This document shows positions 5,809 to 7,398 of a DNA stretch of 7,398 bases, one piece after another. A program made the position numbers and the translations under genes. Positions within the stretch are counted from its first letter, which is position 1. Every line of letters begins with the position of its first letter. Under the pieces are notes generated by a model, which saw nothing but the letters and a program-made list of their open reading frames with translations, was not told the DNA's origin and searched no databases. Location of the stretch: NCBI GenBank assembly GCA_007128555.1, contig SKXF01000260.1, positions 1 to 7,398 of the forward strand, written 5' to 3'. This stretch comes from Clostridia bacterium (GTDB lineage: Bacteria > Bacillota_E > SLMV01 > PUMD01).

Positions 5809-5829
5809 CAGGCGATTGGAGGGAGTATG

Positions 5830-6462
5830 ATGCCTGTTGGTTCCGTTGTTCTTGTCATTGTCGCCGTCGCAGCTCTTTTCGGATTACTGCACAGGGTGCT
5901 CGATCGCATGGGTCTCACCGATTGGGGCGCAGCACTCTGGATTGGACTCATAATCGGGGGTGGCTACGTGAACCTGGTGTTGGTCAGAACTCCCGAGCTC
6001 CGGATCAACATCGGAGGTGCGGTGATTCCCCTCCTGCTTGCTGCCTTTCTCCTGCGACACGCTGACACCGGTGTCGAGAGGGGCAGAGCCGTCATGGCCA
6101 CCTTATTGACAGGTGTCCTGGTTTTTGGCATGGGAAAGCTCCTGCCTGATGACCCTGGAGCGATGCTCATCGATCCCCTCTGGGCTTTTGCCCTGACCGC
6201 GGGCATCGTGGCCTACCTGCTGGGTCGCTCGCGACGCAGTGCCTTCATAGCGGGGACCCTTGGTATCGTGACCGCAGATCTTCTTCAGTACGCCGAGGTG
6301 GCCACCCAGGGGCTGCGCGCCCGCATATGGATCGGGGGCGGCGGTGCCTTCGATGCCGTGATTATTGCAGGGATTGTTGCAGTGGGCGTCGCGGAGATCG
6401 TCGGGGAAGTGCGGGAGCGCTTTCATCGCCGGCAGAGGGTCACCCTTGAGGAGGCTCCCTGA
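5830..6462 (+). CDS. DUF1614-type polytopic membrane protein
   Basis: The function is unknown. The product (210 aa from ATG 5830) is an integral membrane protein with about six or seven hydrophobic segments; from ATG 5830 these lie near residues 3-22, 32-52, 61-76, 87-104, 114-132, 137-151 and 174-192. The stretch INIGGAVIPLLLAAFLL near 59-75 and the later LLPDDPG... IDPLWAFALTAGIVAYL part look like the DUF1614 family of spore-forming Clostridia, which I recall near spoIIP. Two ATGs are adjacent; the second (5830) is better spaced from GGAGGG (5818-5823), the first being only three bases away. The polar, arginine-rich tail (194-210) is probably cytosolic. Its stop is one base before the spoIIP start, so the two are surely co-transcribed. 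A role in engulfment or spore membrane function is inferred from this pairing only. Confidence 0.8.
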   Translation: MPVGSVVLVIVAVAALFGLLHRVLDRMGLTDWGAALWIGLIIGGGYVNLVLVRTPELRINIGGAVIPLLLAAFLLRHADTGVERGRAVMATLLTGVLVFGMGKLLPDDPGAMLIDPLWAFALTAGIVAYLLGRSRRSAFIAGTLGIVTADLLQYAEVATQGLRARIWIGGGGAFDAVIIAGIVAVGVAEIVGEVRERFHRRQRVTLEEAP

Positions 6463-6463
6463 C

Positions 6464-7398
6464 ATGAGATGGCTTGAGGCGTTGAGCGTGGTCTCCCTCT
6501 GTGCCTTGCTTGTGCTTTCGCTTTCGGCGAACGTCCGTGCCGAAGAGCTGAGGGAAGGTTATTTTACCGTGATTTCCGATCTGGGACAGCAGATCCTGAC
6601 CACCGGTCGAGTTCTTGAATCCGGGGATCGATACATCAACGAGGACAACCGGATGTATGAGGTGTACCGCATCAGTGAGCGAAGTGCTTATGCCCGGTAC
6701 GTGGGCCGAGTGGATCTTTCAGATGCCGTGGAGGAATCAAGGCTTCTGCCGGTGACGGCTGCCCAGGACTGGGGCATCGTGTTGGAGGAGATGGCAGAAG
6801 AGGAGCCCGTGACCGTGGGCATCTACCATACCCATAACGCCGAATCCTACGTCCCCACGTCAGGTACCGAGTCCAAGGACGGGGACGGTGATATTGTCAC
6901 GGTAGGGGAAACCCTGGCGGAGAACATAGAACGGGAGGGGATCAGGGCTCTTCACGATTCCACCCATCACGACCCCCACGATGCAGGTGCCTACACCCGT
7001 TCGCGCCGAACGGCGCTGTCCCTCATACAGGAGCAGGCTGATGTGCTGTTTGATGTTCATCGCGATGCGGCTCCAGCCGAGCAATACCTGGTAGATATTG
7101 ACGGCCAGGAGGTGTCCCGGGTGCTCCTGGTCGTGGGGCGGGGCAATCCCAACAATGAGGCTAACCTTTCCTTCGCCAAGGCACTGAAGGCCGCTGCTGA
7201 CGATGAGTATCCCGGTCTGATCAAGGGCATTCTCATGGCAAGAGGCAGCTACAACCAGGATATTGGCCCTCGCATCCTACTCCTGGAGGTGGGCAGCCAG
7301 GAGGTGTCCCTGGAACATGCCGAGGCCAGCGCGGCCCTCCTGGCGCGCGTGGTGCCCCGCATCCTCCCTTCGGGAGGGGAAGAGGGTGCCTCGTCGTC
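6464..7398 (+). CDS. spoIIP: stage II sporulation protein P, engulfment peptidoglycan hydrolase (3' end cut by window)
   Basis: SpoIIP is the amidase/endopeptidase that works with SpoIID and SpoIIM to thin septal peptidoglycan and drive engulfment. The start ATG 6464 has GAGGAGG at 6448-6454. Residues 1-26 form a signal peptide or anchor ending in VRA. Residues about 33-92 form a small beta-rich domain (YFTVISDLGQQ... GDRYINEDNRMYEVYRI). The catalytic domain follows from about 115: YHTHNAESYVP holds H122, H124 and E127, DVHRDA holds H199 and D201, and LLLEVGS holds E275, the expected zinc-site and catalytic positions of the family. The core looks nearly complete at the right edge (residue 311), and no stop is reached. 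The stretch between anchor and catalytic domain is shorter than in Bacillus. Coupled to the DUF1614 gene by a one-base gap. Residue roles come from family knowledge. Confidence 0.92.
   Translation, partial: MRWLEALSVVSLCALLVLSLSANVRAEELREGYFTVISDLGQQILTTGRVLESGDRYINEDNRMYEVYRISERSAYARYVGRVDLSDAVEESRLLPVTAAQDWGIVLEEMAEEEPVTVGIYHTHNAESYVPTSGTESKDGDGDIVTVGETLAENIEREGIRALHDSTHHDPHDAGAYTRSRRTALSLIQEQADVLFDVHRDAAPAEQYLVDIDGQEVSRVLLVVGRGNPNNEANLSFAKALKAAADDEYPGLIKGILMARGSYNQDIGPRILLLEVGSQEVSLEHAEASAALLARVVPRILPSGGEEGASS

Larger units (their letters stand above)
5060..5829. other. long gene-free, structure-rich intergenic region
   Basis: About 770 bp separate rpsA from the DUF1614 gene, whereas most other junctions here are overlapping or short. 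Long frames are open on both strands (for example 5141-5638 on the minus strand), but none has a convincing SD or recognisable motif, and their products are rich in Arg, Pro and Ser like chance frames in GC-rich DNA. The region holds at least six perfect or near-perfect stem-loops, listed separately, and ends in a promoter candidate. It may be a long untranslated/regulatory RNA, a small-RNA locus, or the wreck of a lost gene. I cannot decide between these from sequence alone. Confidence 0.6.

Noticed and set aside
5060..5829. OLE or another known large clostridial RNA
   Set aside because: The genomic context (rpsA to DUF1614-spoIIP) is not that of OLE, and I recognised no conserved segment; this should be tested by a covariance search.

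Overview
The window reads as chromosomal DNA of a GC-rich, endospore-forming member of the Bacillota (Clostridia or a related deep lineage). Three things point there: the run cmk-plsC-ispH-rpsA; a DUF1614-type membrane protein directly followed by the spore engulfment hydrolase gene spoIIP; and strong purine-rich Shine-Dalgarno (SD) sites with several GTG starts. All supported genes lie on the + strand. I see no mobile element, CRISPR array, tRNA or rRNA.

Layout. (1) 2-382: 3' end of an ABC importer ATPase of the iron-siderophore/heme/cobalamin type, cut by the left edge. (2) 438-968: a 176-residue membrane-anchored protein that I do not recognise, with a weak sporulation-type promoter candidate in front and a hairpin behind (983-1011). 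(3) 1012-1040: a good sigma-A promoter, then a leader of about 190 nt whose end folds into a GC-rich hairpin holding the cmk SD. (4) 1234-5059: tightly packed housekeeping genes cmk (CMP kinase), plsC (acyltransferase), ispH (isoprenoid synthesis) and rpsA (S1-domain protein). The first two junctions overlap by 8 nt; rpsA follows ispH after about 140 nt. (5) 5060-5829: about 770 bp without a convincing gene, rich in stem-loops; it starts with a terminator-like hairpin and ends in a forespore-type promoter candidate overlaid by a perfect palindrome. (6) 5830-7398: the DUF1614 protein and spoIIP, one base apart, with spoIIP running off the right edge.

Together this is a growth module (nucleotide, phospholipid, isoprenoid, translation) followed by a sporulation module, with separate regulatory signals in front of each. 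The least explained parts are the structured region 5060-5829, the cmk leader with its buried SD, a sharply AT-rich patch inside ispH (3251-3360), and the unknown membrane protein at 438-968. Motifs, pairings and spacings were read by eye; family assignments rest on recognised motifs, without database search or folding calculation.
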